A stretch of 38,693 bases of DNA from an uncultured Nonlabens sp. GTDB taxonomy: Bacteria > Bacteroidota > Bacteroidia > Flavobacteriales > Flavobacteriaceae. The notes beneath the pieces were generated by a model that saw only the letters and a program-made list of their open reading frames with translations, searched no databases and had not been told where the DNA came from. This document shows positions 15,207 to 23,433 of the stretch, piece after piece; position 1 is the first letter of the stretch, and each line of letters opens with the position of its first letter. The position numbers and the translations under genes were made by a program. The stretch covers positions 1-38,693 of the forward strand of contig NZ_CANLXZ010000033.1 of assembly GCF_947495285.1 (NCBI RefSeq), written 5' to 3'.

Positions 15207-16394
15207 TTAAGAAAGTACCTCTTTAATTCTTCTCATCGCTTCAACGATTTGTTCTTCACTTGCAGCATAAGAAATACGTATACAGTTAGGTGCGCCGAAG
15301 GCATCTCCAGAAACCGTAGCAACATTTGCTTCTTCTAGAATCATAAGAGAGAAATCGGTAGCGTTTTCTATTTTATTGCCTTTTACTGTTTTACCAAACC
15401 ACTTTGAAACATCTGGAAATATATAGAAAGCTCCTTCTGGGCTGTCTGTTGTAAATCCTTTTATTTCTGACGCTAGTCCTAGTATCAAGTCACGACGCTT
15501 TGCAAAAGCATCGATCATGTATTGAATCTTAGAAATCGGAGCTTCTAATGCTGTAATTACAGCACGTTGTGCAATACAGTTAGTTCCACTAGTAACCTGT
15601 CCTTGCATCTTGTTACACGCTCTTGCTATCCATGCAGGTGCGCCTATGTAACCTACTCTCCATCCCGTCATGGCAAATGCTTTACTAACCCCATTAATAG
15701 TAACCGTGCGGTCATACATACTAGGTATGGCAGCGATACTCGCATGTTTACCAGTATAATTAATGTGCTCATAGATTTCATCACTTACTACCACGATATC
15801 TGGATAGTCTGCAAGTACGTCTGCAAATGCTTGCAGTTCTTCTTCACTAAATAAACTACCACTAGGGTTGTTAGGAGAAGAGAATAACATCATCTTAGTC
15901 TTAGGCGTTATGGCTGCCCTCAATTGCTCTGCAGTTATTTTAAAATTTTGTTCTACACCAGCTCTTACCTCTACAGGAACACCTTCTGCCAGCTCTACTA
16001 TAGCGGCATAACTTACCCAGTAAGGTGCAGGAAGAATACATTCATCACCTTTGTTAAGTAGGACCATGGCTACATTTGCAATAGATTGCTTTGCACCGGT
16101 AGATACTACTATCTGACTGCGGTCATAAGTAAGGTTATTATCTCGTTTAAATTTATGGATGATAGCATCCTTTAATTCTGGATAACCATCTACAGGAGTG
16201 TAGCTATTATAGTTCTCGTTAATAGCATTTATAGCTGCTTCTTTAACAAAGTCTGGTGTGTTAAAATCAGGCTCACCTAGACTTAAGCCTATAATGTCTT
16301 TTCCTTGTTCTTTTAATTCACGAGCTTTTGCGGCCATAGCTAGCGTTGCGCTTACAGGTAAATTATTAATGCGATCAGATAATTGCGATTTCAT
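15207..16394 (-). CDS. aspC: Aspartate aminotransferase (class I/II, subgroup I-gamma-like)
   Basis: A 395-residue PLP enzyme that would transfer the amino group between aspartate and 2-oxoglutarate. Motifs: LSLGEPDFNTPDFV near residue 37, YTPVDGYPELKDAI near 65, SSPNNPSGSLFS near 172, VVSDEIYEHINY near 202, and the PLP-lysine motif NGVSKAFAMTGWRVGY with Lys238. A C-terminal arginine in APNCIRISYA binds the substrate carboxylate. These fit the AspB-type group found in most Bacteroidota; a broader aromatic or glutamate specificity cannot be excluded. It is divergent from rsmG, with matched promoters in the 96-bp gap, and ends in a terminator hairpin. Confidence 0.93.
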   Translation of the reverse strand: MKSQLSDRINNLPVSATLAMAAKARELKEQGKDIIGLSLGEPDFNTPDFVKEAAINAINENYNSYTPVDGYPELKDAIIHKFKRDNNLTYDRSQIVVSTGAKQSIANVAMVLLNKGDECILPAPYWVSYAAIVELAEGVPVEVRAGVEQNFKITAEQLRAAITPKTKMMLFSSPNNPSGSLFSEEELQAFADVLADYPDIVVVSDEIYEHINYTGKHASIAAIPSMYDRTVTINGVSKAFAMTGWRVGYIGAPAWIARACNKMQGQVTSGTNCIAQRAVITALEAPISKIQYMIDAFAKRRDLILGLASEIKGFTTDSPEGAFYIFPDVSKWFGKTVKGNKIENATDFSLMILEEANVATVSGDAFGAPNCIRISYAASEEQIVEAMRRIKEVLS

Positions 16395-16412
16395 AACGAT
16401 ATAATTGAATTA

Positions 16413-16441
16413 CAAAAATATCATAACACTTGAATTAACAA
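16413..16441 (-). promoter_or_regulatory. Promoter of aspC
   Basis: Read on the minus strand: TTG (16441-16439), an 18-base spacer, then TATTTTTG (16420-16413), an exact TAnnTTTG -7 element. It lies 19 bases before the aspC ATG. It sits back to back with the rsmG promoter. Confidence 0.65.
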
Positions 16442-16446
16442 TCGCA

Positions 16447-16474
16447 TTGAACGAGAATTATTATTTTATTTTTG
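16447..16474 (+). promoter_or_regulatory. Promoter of rsmG
   Basis: TTG (16447-16449), a 17-base spacer and TATTTTTG (16467-16474). The expected start of transcription is about 10 bases before the GTG start codon at 16491, supporting that start. Confidence 0.65.
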
Positions 16475-16490
16475 CACAAACTTATAAATA

Positions 16491-17135
16491 GTGCATCAAA
16501 TCATAAAAGAACATTTTCCGCATATTACAGACCATCAATTAGAGCAGTTTTCTAAACTAGGTGATTTATATGCAGAATGGAACGCTCAGATCAATGTTAT
16601 CTCAAGAAAAGACATCGATCAACTGTACACTCGACATGTCTTACATTCTCTAGGGATTGTGTCTGTAGTTCGCTTTCGCGAAAGCTTACCCAATAAAACA
16701 GGTGGTACGAGAGTGTTAGACGTAGGGACAGGTGGTGGATTTCCTGGAATACCACTCGCTATTATGTTTCCTAAAACTAGTTTTCACCTTATCGATGCGA
16801 TAGGTAAGAAGATCAAAGTAGTAGATGCTGTAGTTGAAGCGTTAGGACTTACTAACGTTACCACAGAGCATGGAAGAGCAGAGAAAGTTAAGGGACGTTT
16901 TGATTTTGTAGTCTCTAGAGCAGTGACTAATATGCCAGATTTTGTAAGTTGGGTAAGAAATAAAATTAGAAAAGAGAGTTGTCACAACTTAAAAAATGGA
17001 ATTTTGTACCTTAAAGGTGGTGATCTTACAGAAGAATTAAAAGATTTCCCCAAGGCACAAATCTATGAACTAGAAGATGTTTTTGAAGATCCATTCTTTG
17101 AAACTAAAAAGGTGGTTCATTTACCGTTAAAGTAA
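16491..17135 (+). CDS. rsmG: 16S rRNA (guanine(527)-N7)-methyltransferase
   Basis: A 214-residue enzyme that adds a 7-methyl group to G527 of 16S rRNA using S-adenosylmethionine. The family pattern is clear: NAQINVISRKD near residue 31, YTRHVLHSLG near 46, the SAM loop VLDVGTGGGFPGIPLAI (75-91), then VVSRAVTNMP and LYLKGGD. It starts with GTG. Residues 61-65 (RFRES) are encoded by an exact 14-bp palindrome copy; the insertion lies in the loop just before the SAM motif, where the family varies in length. A bidirectional terminator follows. Confidence 0.95.
   Translation: MHQIIKEHFPHITDHQLEQFSKLGDLYAEWNAQINVISRKDIDQLYTRHVLHSLGIVSVVRFRESLPNKTGGTRVLDVGTGGGFPGIPLAIMFPKTSFHLIDAIGKKIKVVDAVVEALGLTNVTTEHGRAEKVKGRFDFVVSRAVTNMPDFVSWVRNKIRKESCHNLKNGILYLKGGDLTEELKDFPKAQIYELEDVFEDPFFETKKVVHLPLK
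16672..16685. repeat. Palindromic repeat GCTTTCGCGAAAGC, copy 3 (inside rsmG)
   Basis: An exact copy encoding RFRES in the rsmG frame. Only the 14-bp core is palindromic here: the flanking bases are C and T rather than C and G. Confidence 0.9.
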
Positions 17136-17162
17136 TGGAAATCAGTACAGCCATGAATACAG

Positions 17163-17196
17163 AAAAGCCGTTATCAAATTGATGATAACGGCTTTT
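17163..17196. terminator. Bidirectional intrinsic terminator between rsmG and pruA
   Basis: A perfect 13-bp stem, AAAAGCCGTTATC with GATAACGGCTTTT, closes an 8-base loop. The A-run and T-run at its ends suit both directions. It lies between convergent rsmG and pruA. Confidence 0.88.
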
Positions 17197-17217
17197 ATTA
17201 TTTCATATAGAGATCAA

Positions 17218-18846
17218 TTATTCTCCTAAGAAAGGATATCTATAATCTGTAGGAGTTACAAATGTTTCTTTAATCATACGTGGAGAAACCCATCTAAGTA
17301 AGTTCAATTTAGAACCTGCCTTATCATTAGTTCCAGAAGCACGAGCACCACCAAAGGGTTGTTGTCCTACTACTGCTCCAGTACATTTATCATTAATATA
17401 AAAGTTACCAGCACAGTTTTCTAAAGCGGTTGTAGCCTGAGATACTGCATAACGGTCCTGGCCTAAAATAGCACCAGTTAATGCATATTCACTAGTCTCA
17501 TCAACTAGTTTCAACATCTCAGCATATTGATCATCTTCATACACATAAATAGTAATCACAGGCCCGAATAATTCAGTCTCCATAGTTACATACTTAGGAT
17601 CTGTAGTAACGATAACAGTTGGGTCTATAAACCATCCTTTAGATTTGTCATAGTTACCACCTATAACAACCTCTGCATTTGAGTCGCTTTTTGCGCCATC
17701 TATATACTTTGCAAGTTTATCAAAAGAACCTTCGTGAATCACAGCAGTAATAAAGTTGCTCATGTCTTCTGGAGATCCCATTTTAAAGCTCTCGACATCT
17801 GTTCTTATTAATTGTTCTACCTCTGTCCACATACTTTTAGGTATGTAAGCACGAGAAGCAGCACTACATTTCTGACCTTGAAATTCAAAGGCACCTCTAA
17901 CTATAGCCGTTGCAACTTGTGCAGGTACTGCGCTACTGTGAGCCACTATAAAGTCTTTACCGCCAGTTTCTCCTACTATTTTAGGGTAGGTTTTATAAGT
18001 ATTAATGTTCTCACCTACTTTAGTCCATAGACTTTTAAATACAGCTGTAGAACCAGTAAAGTGAACACCGGCAAAATCTGGGTGTGTCATTACCTCGTCA
18101 GTCATCATAACAGGATCTGCGTTTACCATGTTAATAACACCATCAGGTACACCAGCTTCTCTAAATACTTCTACAATTACTTGAGCACTTAACATCTGGT
18201 GGTCACTAGGTTTCCATACACAAACGTTACCCATTAAGGCAGCACTTGCAGGTAGGTTACCAGCAATAGCAGTAAAGTTAAATGGAGATATACAGTACAC
18301 AAAACCTTCTAGAGGTCTGTATTCTAGTCTGTTCCATGCTTCAGACGTAGATTCTGGTTGTTCTGCATAGATCTCTGTCATGTACTGTACATTAAATCTC
18401 AAGAAGTCTATAAGTTCACAAGCGGCATCTATTTCTGCTTGGAAAATAGTTTTAGACTGGTTAATCATAGTAGCCGCATTGATACGTGCTCTATAGGGAC
18501 CAGCAATAAGCTCTGCAGCTTTTAAGAAAATACCAGCCCTTTGTTCCCATGGTAATTGTGACCATGATTTACGAGCTTCTATAGCAGTTTCTATAGCTTT
18601 TTGAACTTCTTTCTTACTACCTCTGTGGTAGTTACCTACTACATTTTGATGATCATGTGGCGGTCTTATAGCTGCGGTATCGCCGGTTTTAACCTCTTTA
18701 CCATTAATATATAGCGGTACTTCTGTGTTAGCATTCCACAATTCTTTGTAAGCTGCTAGCACTTGATCTCTTTCTACAGTTCCTGGAGCATAAGTCTTAA
18801 TAGGCTCATTTACAGCAACTGGGACTTTGAAAAATCCTTTTCCCAT
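17218..18846 (-). CDS. pruA: L-glutamate gamma-semialdehyde (1-pyrroline-5-carboxylate) dehydrogenase
   Basis: A 542-residue aldehyde dehydrogenase that oxidises glutamate semialdehyde to glutamate with NAD+, the second step of proline breakdown. It is single-domain and lacks the proline dehydrogenase part of PutA; no proline dehydrogenase gene lies beside it. Key residues: CISPFNFTAIAGNLP near 185, WKPSDHQM near 211, HFTGSTAVF near 262, catalytic Glu293 in VGETGGKDF and catalytic Cys327 in FQGQKCSAASRAY, then GPVITIYVYED and PFGGARASGTNDKAG. The start MGKGFFKVP is typical of the Bacteroidota form. The 142-bp gap to apaG holds a palindrome copy. Confidence 0.95.
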   Translation of the reverse strand: MGKGFFKVPVAVNEPIKTYAPGTVERDQVLAAYKELWNANTEVPLYINGKEVKTGDTAAIRPPHDHQNVVGNYHRGSKKEVQKAIETAIEARKSWSQLPWEQRAGIFLKAAELIAGPYRARINAATMINQSKTIFQAEIDAACELIDFLRFNVQYMTEIYAEQPESTSEAWNRLEYRPLEGFVYCISPFNFTAIAGNLPASAALMGNVCVWKPSDHQMLSAQVIVEVFREAGVPDGVINMVNADPVMMTDEVMTHPDFAGVHFTGSTAVFKSLWTKVGENINTYKTYPKIVGETGGKDFIVAHSSAVPAQVATAIVRGAFEFQGQKCSAASRAYIPKSMWTEVEQLIRTDVESFKMGSPEDMSNFITAVIHEGSFDKLAKYIDGAKSDSNAEVVIGGNYDKSKGWFIDPTVIVTTDPKYVTMETELFGPVITIYVYEDDQYAEMLKLVDETSEYALTGAILGQDRYAVSQATTALENCAGNFYINDKCTGAVVGQQPFGGARASGTNDKAGSKLNLLRWVSPRMIKETFVTPTDYRYPFLGE

Positions 18847-18959
18847 GATATAATTTTGTTTATTAATTTGAGCGTGAAATTACAAAGAATCTATCGCATC
18901 AGGAAGTGGTAAAGTGGTAAAGTAGTCTTAATGTGGTTGAGAAGATGGATGTGGGGTCC

Positions 18960-18973
18960 GCTTTCGCGAAAGC
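18960..18973. repeat. Palindromic repeat GCTTTCGCGAAAGC, copy 4 (pruA-apaG gap)
   Basis: An exact copy within a 16-bp palindrome (18959-18974). It lies 15 bases past the apaG stop codon and 113 bases upstream of the pruA start. A short direct repeat (AAGTGGTAAAGTGGTAAAGTAG) lies 45 bases to its left. Confidence 0.9.
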
Positions 18974-18988
18974 GAGATCTACAACTAT

Positions 18989-19375
18989 CTAATTTAAAGC
19001 AAATGGAGCACTCAGTTTAAATGCAGGAATAATAACGCTGAATTGTTTACTGTTAGAAAAGTTTACCATATTATAAAAGCCACTCATATTACCAAATGGC
19101 GATGCAAGTAGGCAGCCGCTTTGATAGGTGTGAGATTCTCCAGGTTTTAATACAGGTTTTTTTCCTATAACGCCCTCGCCATCTACATACTCTGTGCGGC
19201 TTAGACTATCTTTAATTTTCCAGTGACGTGTATGCAGTTGTACAGAGTCTTTGCTCTGATTTTCTATGGTTATGATATAGCCAAAGCCAAAGTGCATCTT
19301 ATATTTTTTATAAAATGTACCCTCAAAACTCGTCTGGACCGAGATCTTTATTCCCCTGGTAACCTGTTGTATCAT
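18989..19375 (-). CDS. apaG: ApaG/DUF525 domain protein
   Basis: A 128-residue single-domain ApaG protein. Family landmarks are the IENQSKDSVQLHTRHWKI segment near residue 36, GEGVIGKKPVLKPGESHTYQ near 66 and SGCLLASPFGNMSGFY near 86, the last being a strong ApaG signature. ApaG is a small beta-sandwich protein linked in enterobacteria to Co2+ resistance and Mg2+ efflux; its biochemical role is unsettled. It starts 3 bp downstream of the DUF3667 gene, so both are probably on one transcript. Confidence 0.93.
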   Translation of the reverse strand: MIQQVTRGIKISVQTSFEGTFYKKYKMHFGFGYIITIENQSKDSVQLHTRHWKIKDSLSRTEYVDGEGVIGKKPVLKPGESHTYQSGCLLASPFGNMSGFYNMVNFSNSKQFSVIIPAFKLSAPFALN

Positions 19376-19378
19376 AAT

Positions 19379-20572
19379 TTAATAAAGCGCTATTCCTACT
19401 AAAAGTAGTAAACTTATTCCTGTTATAAGTCCGATTACAAATATAAAACTTACTAAAAGAAATTTCAGTACTGTTTTTATGCGTCGCTGGTCATAAAAAT
19501 TGCGCATGGATTTGTAAAAATAGATAGGTCCTATAAACCAGAAAAAGAATGGAGCGAGATTAATATACCCAAAGCTTATCCATTTTACTAAGACTAACAA
19601 TATCATACTTAAGAATACAAAGGTAAAAACGTTAAATGCAAATACCAGATGTTCCATGTAAGTGAAATCTCTACGTGCGTATAGTAACCAAAGAAACAGA
19701 GTTAAAACAGGTGTGAATAGAAATAAGAATACAGGTAGTTTAGGTAATATAATATCGGCTAGTACAGAAGGATTATTTGTGATACTTTTTATCAAAACTA
19801 TCTTTTCATAAATAGCTTGATTCCATTGGGTATTATCGTGCTCCATTCTAGATAGAGCTGTTTTAGAATCAGAAATTTTATACCTTTCTTCATAAGAAGC
19901 GTAAAAGTCTATCTGTTTAAAAAATCTCTCAGTAGAGCTAAGACTGTCTAGTTGTGTTTGGGTAATAGGTGTAAGCCCGTTTTCTTTGTAATCTTTTGTA
20001 GTTTTAGAGATTACACTGTCGTTATGTTCTTGTATGTTTTGTTGTTCTCTTATTTGCTCAGCGACCATTTTACCTACATAAGGTTGGTTCTCTATCTCTT
20101 TAAGTTGTTCTCTGGTTAAGGATTCATTATTATTAATGTCATCTATTTTTAATGAGAATAAGCCATGATCTACATCTATATCTGCATCTTGATTTTCAGC
20201 TTTTGTATTTTCTACTGCGTTATCAGTAAAAAACTCAAAAAACTCTTGTGCTTGTACCATTAAGAAAAAGACAATACAAACGCTAAGGAAAAAACGAAAT
20301 GGATTTGCATAACTCAGTCGTTTTCCTCTTATAAACTCCTTACTTACAAAGCCAGGTTTGAAAAGCAAATGTTTAATCGTGCGCCATATTCTACTATCAT
20401 AAGAAAACAGATTAGAAAAGAACTCGCCAAAGAAATCTTTTAATGCCAGTTGCTTAGTAGAGTTAAGCTGTCCACATTGATGGCAGTACTTATCTTCTGC
20501 ATCTAGTGGAGTACCGCAATTAAGGCATTCTTCTCCTCTATATCTAATAAGTGATCTTGTAGCAGGTTTCAT
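19379..20572 (-). CDS. DUF3667 domain membrane protein with N-terminal zinc ribbon
   Basis: A 397-residue protein starting with a four-cysteine zinc ribbon (CLNCGTPLDAEDKYCHQCG, about residues 17-35), then the DUF3667 core: DFFGEFFSNLFSYDSRIWRT and LLFKPGFVSKEFIRGKR, followed by YANPFRFFLS. One membrane segment lies near residue 90-105. A long charged domain (about 110-270) follows, then four hydrophobic segments to the C-terminus. The ribbon and core should face the cytoplasm. The function of DUF3667 is unknown. It is upstream of apaG with a 3-bp gap. Confidence 0.88.
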   Translation of the reverse strand: MKPATRSLIRYRGEECLNCGTPLDAEDKYCHQCGQLNSTKQLALKDFFGEFFSNLFSYDSRIWRTIKHLLFKPGFVSKEFIRGKRLSYANPFRFFLSVCIVFFLMVQAQEFFEFFTDNAVENTKAENQDADIDVDHGLFSLKIDDINNNESLTREQLKEIENQPYVGKMVAEQIREQQNIQEHNDSVISKTTKDYKENGLTPITQTQLDSLSSTERFFKQIDFYASYEERYKISDSKTALSRMEHDNTQWNQAIYEKIVLIKSITNNPSVLADIILPKLPVFLFLFTPVLTLFLWLLYARRDFTYMEHLVFAFNVFTFVFLSMILLVLVKWISFGYINLAPFFFWFIGPIYFYKSMRNFYDQRRIKTVLKFLLVSFIFVIGLITGISLLLLVGIALY

Positions 20573-20628
20573 GGGCGGTGGTTAGTCGCTGGTAAAAATA
20601 GGGAAAGTTGGTCTTTATAACGCTTAGT

Positions 20629-21948
20629 TTACTCTACTCTTAATTTTACAGGTAGAGCAAAATGTACTCTCACTAATTCACCGTCTGAGTTTAAAGCAGG
20701 TGTTAGAGCAGGTACAGCGTTTATTACTCTTATGGCTTCTTCAGCAAATTTTACATTCTTGAAGCCATGAGCAGATATAACTGTTATTTCACCTTTTTTA
20801 TCAATGAAAAATTGAAAACTCATATTTTCATTAATAGATTGATTGTTTTGTTGATTAATGATGTAATTTTTACTTATAAATATATTTAATTCTTTGCTCA
20901 AGCATTTTTTAGCTTCTTTGGCGTCAGAAAATTCATCGCAATGAGGATGTTTAGGATAACGACTTATTTTATGATTATCCACTGGTTTGGTAGTCATTTG
21001 ATAACTGTAATAATCATGTTTAAATTCAATGGGTAAATTTGTTAGAATAGGCTTTTCTTGATCGTCAAAACTTAATTTGTAAAAAATATTTATGGTAGAA
21101 CTGTAGTAATCTAGATTAGATGGGATTGTTTTAAATAATGGTTCAAATGTCATTAGATGCAATGCGTCTTCAATAGAATGCAGAGGATCATTTGAATTAA
21201 GAATGCCTGCTCTAGTTAATGTTGTGTCTAATCCGTCTACTTTATGCATGTATAGATTAAGTTGAAGATTGATAACATTATTTATAGCACTGGTATTTAG
21301 CTCATCGTTACCTAATTTAATAATTGCTGTAGATAACTCTTCTTGTAAATGATTGTAAAATGCTACTTCTGGATTGTTATCGTTTTTAGAACTCGTGGTT
21401 ACTAAGTTAATTCTATCGATATTATTTTTAATTAACTTTCTTCGTGGTATATCGTATACTGTTTCAAATGGAATAGGTTCTAAATTTCCGCTTTCCTTCA
21501 ACACGTAGAGGAGATCATAATTGATATAATTATAGTCAGTAAACTTTCTTTTAACCCTTTTATTCGGTTTAAATTTTTCTAATGTTATTCCTTCAACGGC
21601 TATAGGTGTTGAAAATAATTTTTTATAAAATGCGTCAGTTAAGAATGCTTTTCTAGGATTACCTTTTTTATTAATGTGAATAGAAAGTGCAACAACTACA
21701 GTGTCTTGAACTGCTTTTTTTCTGAGTTGTTCAACTTGTTCTACAGATAAATATTTAATTACCTTAGATTGGAAGTTTTCATACATAATTCGATTGAAAT
21801 CGTCATCCTTTTCTAAGCCTTTTGCAATAGCATCTTGGTTTTTATCGCTGTTTTTTATCGTACCGCTAGTTCTTCTTTGATACGATTGAGCAATTGAAAG
21901 TTGACAGGTCATGATGATGACAAGCAGTGTAGAGATTTTCTGAAACAT
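20629..21948 (-). CDS. Secreted protein with TonB-C-like end
   Basis: A 439-residue protein with a signal peptide (MFQKISTLLVIIMTCQLSIAQ), so probably periplasmic or outer membrane associated. The final ~75 residues have the TonB C-terminal-like pattern: NMSFQFFIDKKGEITVISA, then FAEEAIRVINAVPALTPALN and HFALPVKLRV. A related pattern occurs near residues 92-105 (VVVALSIHINKKGNPRKAF), suggesting two such folds. There is no membrane anchor or proline-rich linker as in true TonB, so it is not an energy transducer itself. The middle is unrecognised. It lies between the plug protein gene (41-bp gap) and the DUF3667 gene. Confidence 0.7.
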   Translation of the reverse strand: MFQKISTLLVIIMTCQLSIAQSYQRRTSGTIKNSDKNQDAIAKGLEKDDDFNRIMYENFQSKVIKYLSVEQVEQLRKKAVQDTVVVALSIHINKKGNPRKAFLTDAFYKKLFSTPIAVEGITLEKFKPNKRVKRKFTDYNYINYDLLYVLKESGNLEPIPFETVYDIPRRKLIKNNIDRINLVTTSSKNDNNPEVAFYNHLQEELSTAIIKLGNDELNTSAINNVINLQLNLYMHKVDGLDTTLTRAGILNSNDPLHSIEDALHLMTFEPLFKTIPSNLDYYSSTINIFYKLSFDDQEKPILTNLPIEFKHDYYSYQMTTKPVDNHKISRYPKHPHCDEFSDAKEAKKCLSKELNIFISKNYIINQQNNQSINENMSFQFFIDKKGEITVISAHGFKNVKFAEEAIRVINAVPALTPALNSDGELVRVHFALPVKLRVE

Positions 21949-21989
21949 TAAAATTTGATTGATTGGTTTTAAAGCTATTGCAAAAGTAA

Positions 21990-23249
21990 TTAATTCGTAA
22001 TATTCTGCGAGTTGGCTTCGCCTATTCCTATTAAACGGTCATAGCGACCACCTAGTTCTCGATAATAAGCAAGTACAGAATATTGATTTTCTGTTTGCCA
22101 TTTGTTACCACTTATAAATCCTGGGTCTTGAGAACCGTCATTGTAAACTATCGTGTATCGGTAATTGTAAAAACCTTGTTTAAGTAAAATAACAGCCTCG
22201 TATCTTCCTGTTTTTGGATTTAAAACAGCCTCGTTTTCTGGCTGTAATTGATAAGCGTTATAGTTACCTAATATGTAAATCTTTGCATCTGGCGGCACCT
22301 CGATACCTTGTGTGTCTAGAGCAAAATGAATATTCACATATTCTGCCTGTATATCATTATCTTCATTATCTAATGTTGTTACTAGGTAGTTACCATTAAT
22401 GTCAGGATTATAAGTGTACTCTGTATCCCGACGTGCGGCATCTATAAAAAGATAAGCGTTGTACAAGTCTTCCTTGCGTACATAATCGATCTGAACATTA
22501 GGAGATCTAAAATCTTTATTTTCAAAATTTAAAAATTCATTTCCTGCCCAGAAAGAAGTCTCCTCATCATATTTATATACCTGTTTATTACCTAGGTTAA
22601 ACTGTGGTTTTACATTAGTTATCGCAGCCTTTAAATCACTGTTTTGTAAAATAACTGTCTTTAATTGCTGGTCTGGATTGATAAAGTTTATTTCTTGAGA
22701 ATCGATGAAGAACTGCACTCTTTGCTGGTGTAAAACATAATTTAAATCTCTAGCACGTTTAATTTCTACACCTACGGTTGCTTTTTCATCTAGAATCATA
22801 AATTTCCTAGAAAAAACAAGCTCGTGGGCGTCGTTATAGAAATGGATCATGTAATTACCACTCACTTTAAAACCTTTGGTAAACTGATTAGGTACCGTAA
22901 GATCATAATGAGAATAGGGTTGTATGGTAGTAAAAGAATTGCGATAGTTAAAAATACGCATGTCATCGATACCTTTTAGAAATTCATTTTTAAATAATCT
23001 ACTTGGTTTCCAGTCATAATCGTAATGCTCAAATTGATAATAATAATCTGCCTCATCACCTATAACGTCGTCAAAACTGATTTGAAAAACATCTCCTAAT
23101 TTAAAAATAGGCAGCATATTTTCAGCCGGTTTGTTAAAAGTTACTGACTTAATGTAGTCAGGGTCAGTGAGTAGTTCTTTTTCACTTTGAGAGTTGCCTT
23201 TAAAAAAGGAGATAAAAACTGTAATAAAAAGAAATATGTACGACTTCAT
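21990..23249 (-). CDS. Type IX secretion plug protein (DUF5103)
   Basis: A 419-residue secreted protein with signal peptide (MKSYIFLFITVFISFFKGNSQ). The DUF5103 pattern is clear: KSVTFNKPAENMLPIFKLGD, then YYYQFEHYDYDWKPSRLFKN near residue 70, FLKGIDDMRIFNYRNSF, QPYSHYDLTVPN, and a C-terminal carbohydrate-binding-module-like part (ILGNYNAYQLQPENEAVL, KQGFYNYRYTI). In Flavobacterium johnsoniae a DUF5103 protein closes the periplasmic side of the giant SprA channel, so this is assigned to the type IX system together with porT in this window. It is divergent from nqrA across a 184-bp gap. Confidence 0.88.
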   Translation of the reverse strand: MKSYIFLFITVFISFFKGNSQSEKELLTDPDYIKSVTFNKPAENMLPIFKLGDVFQISFDDVIGDEADYYYQFEHYDYDWKPSRLFKNEFLKGIDDMRIFNYRNSFTTIQPYSHYDLTVPNQFTKGFKVSGNYMIHFYNDAHELVFSRKFMILDEKATVGVEIKRARDLNYVLHQQRVQFFIDSQEINFINPDQQLKTVILQNSDLKAAITNVKPQFNLGNKQVYKYDEETSFWAGNEFLNFENKDFRSPNVQIDYVRKEDLYNAYLFIDAARRDTEYTYNPDINGNYLVTTLDNEDNDIQAEYVNIHFALDTQGIEVPPDAKIYILGNYNAYQLQPENEAVLNPKTGRYEAVILLKQGFYNYRYTIVYNDGSQDPGFISGNKWQTENQYSVLAYYRELGGRYDRLIGIGEANSQNITN

Positions 23250-23300
23250 AAATGTGTTACGCTAAGCGATAAATATAACATAATTGTTAGTAGTAGTTAC

Positions 23301-23314
23301 GCTTACGCGAAAGC
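23301..23314. repeat. Palindromic repeat, one mismatch, copy 5 (plug gene-nqrA gap)
   Basis: GCTTACGCGAAAGC, one base from the 14-bp consensus, breaking one base pair of the palindrome. It lies in the divergent intergenic region, about 80 bases upstream of the nqr promoter element. Confidence 0.65.
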
Positions 23315-23392
23315 GATGCCAAAACGGGCGATTTTCATTATTTAGATTATTTCTAAATAGTTATATCTACCGGTTTTAAAGGCTTTATTACG

Positions 23393-23400
23393 TAAATTTG
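23393..23400 (+). promoter_or_regulatory. Candidate -7 promoter element of the nqr operon
   Basis: TAAATTTG is an exact TAnnTTTG match, 33 bases before the nqrA ATG. No strong TTG -33 box is seen, only a T-rich GGTTTTAAA near 23372-23380. Confidence 0.55.
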
Positions 23401-23433
23401 CGAACTTTAAAAAAAGACTAAATATAACATCCT

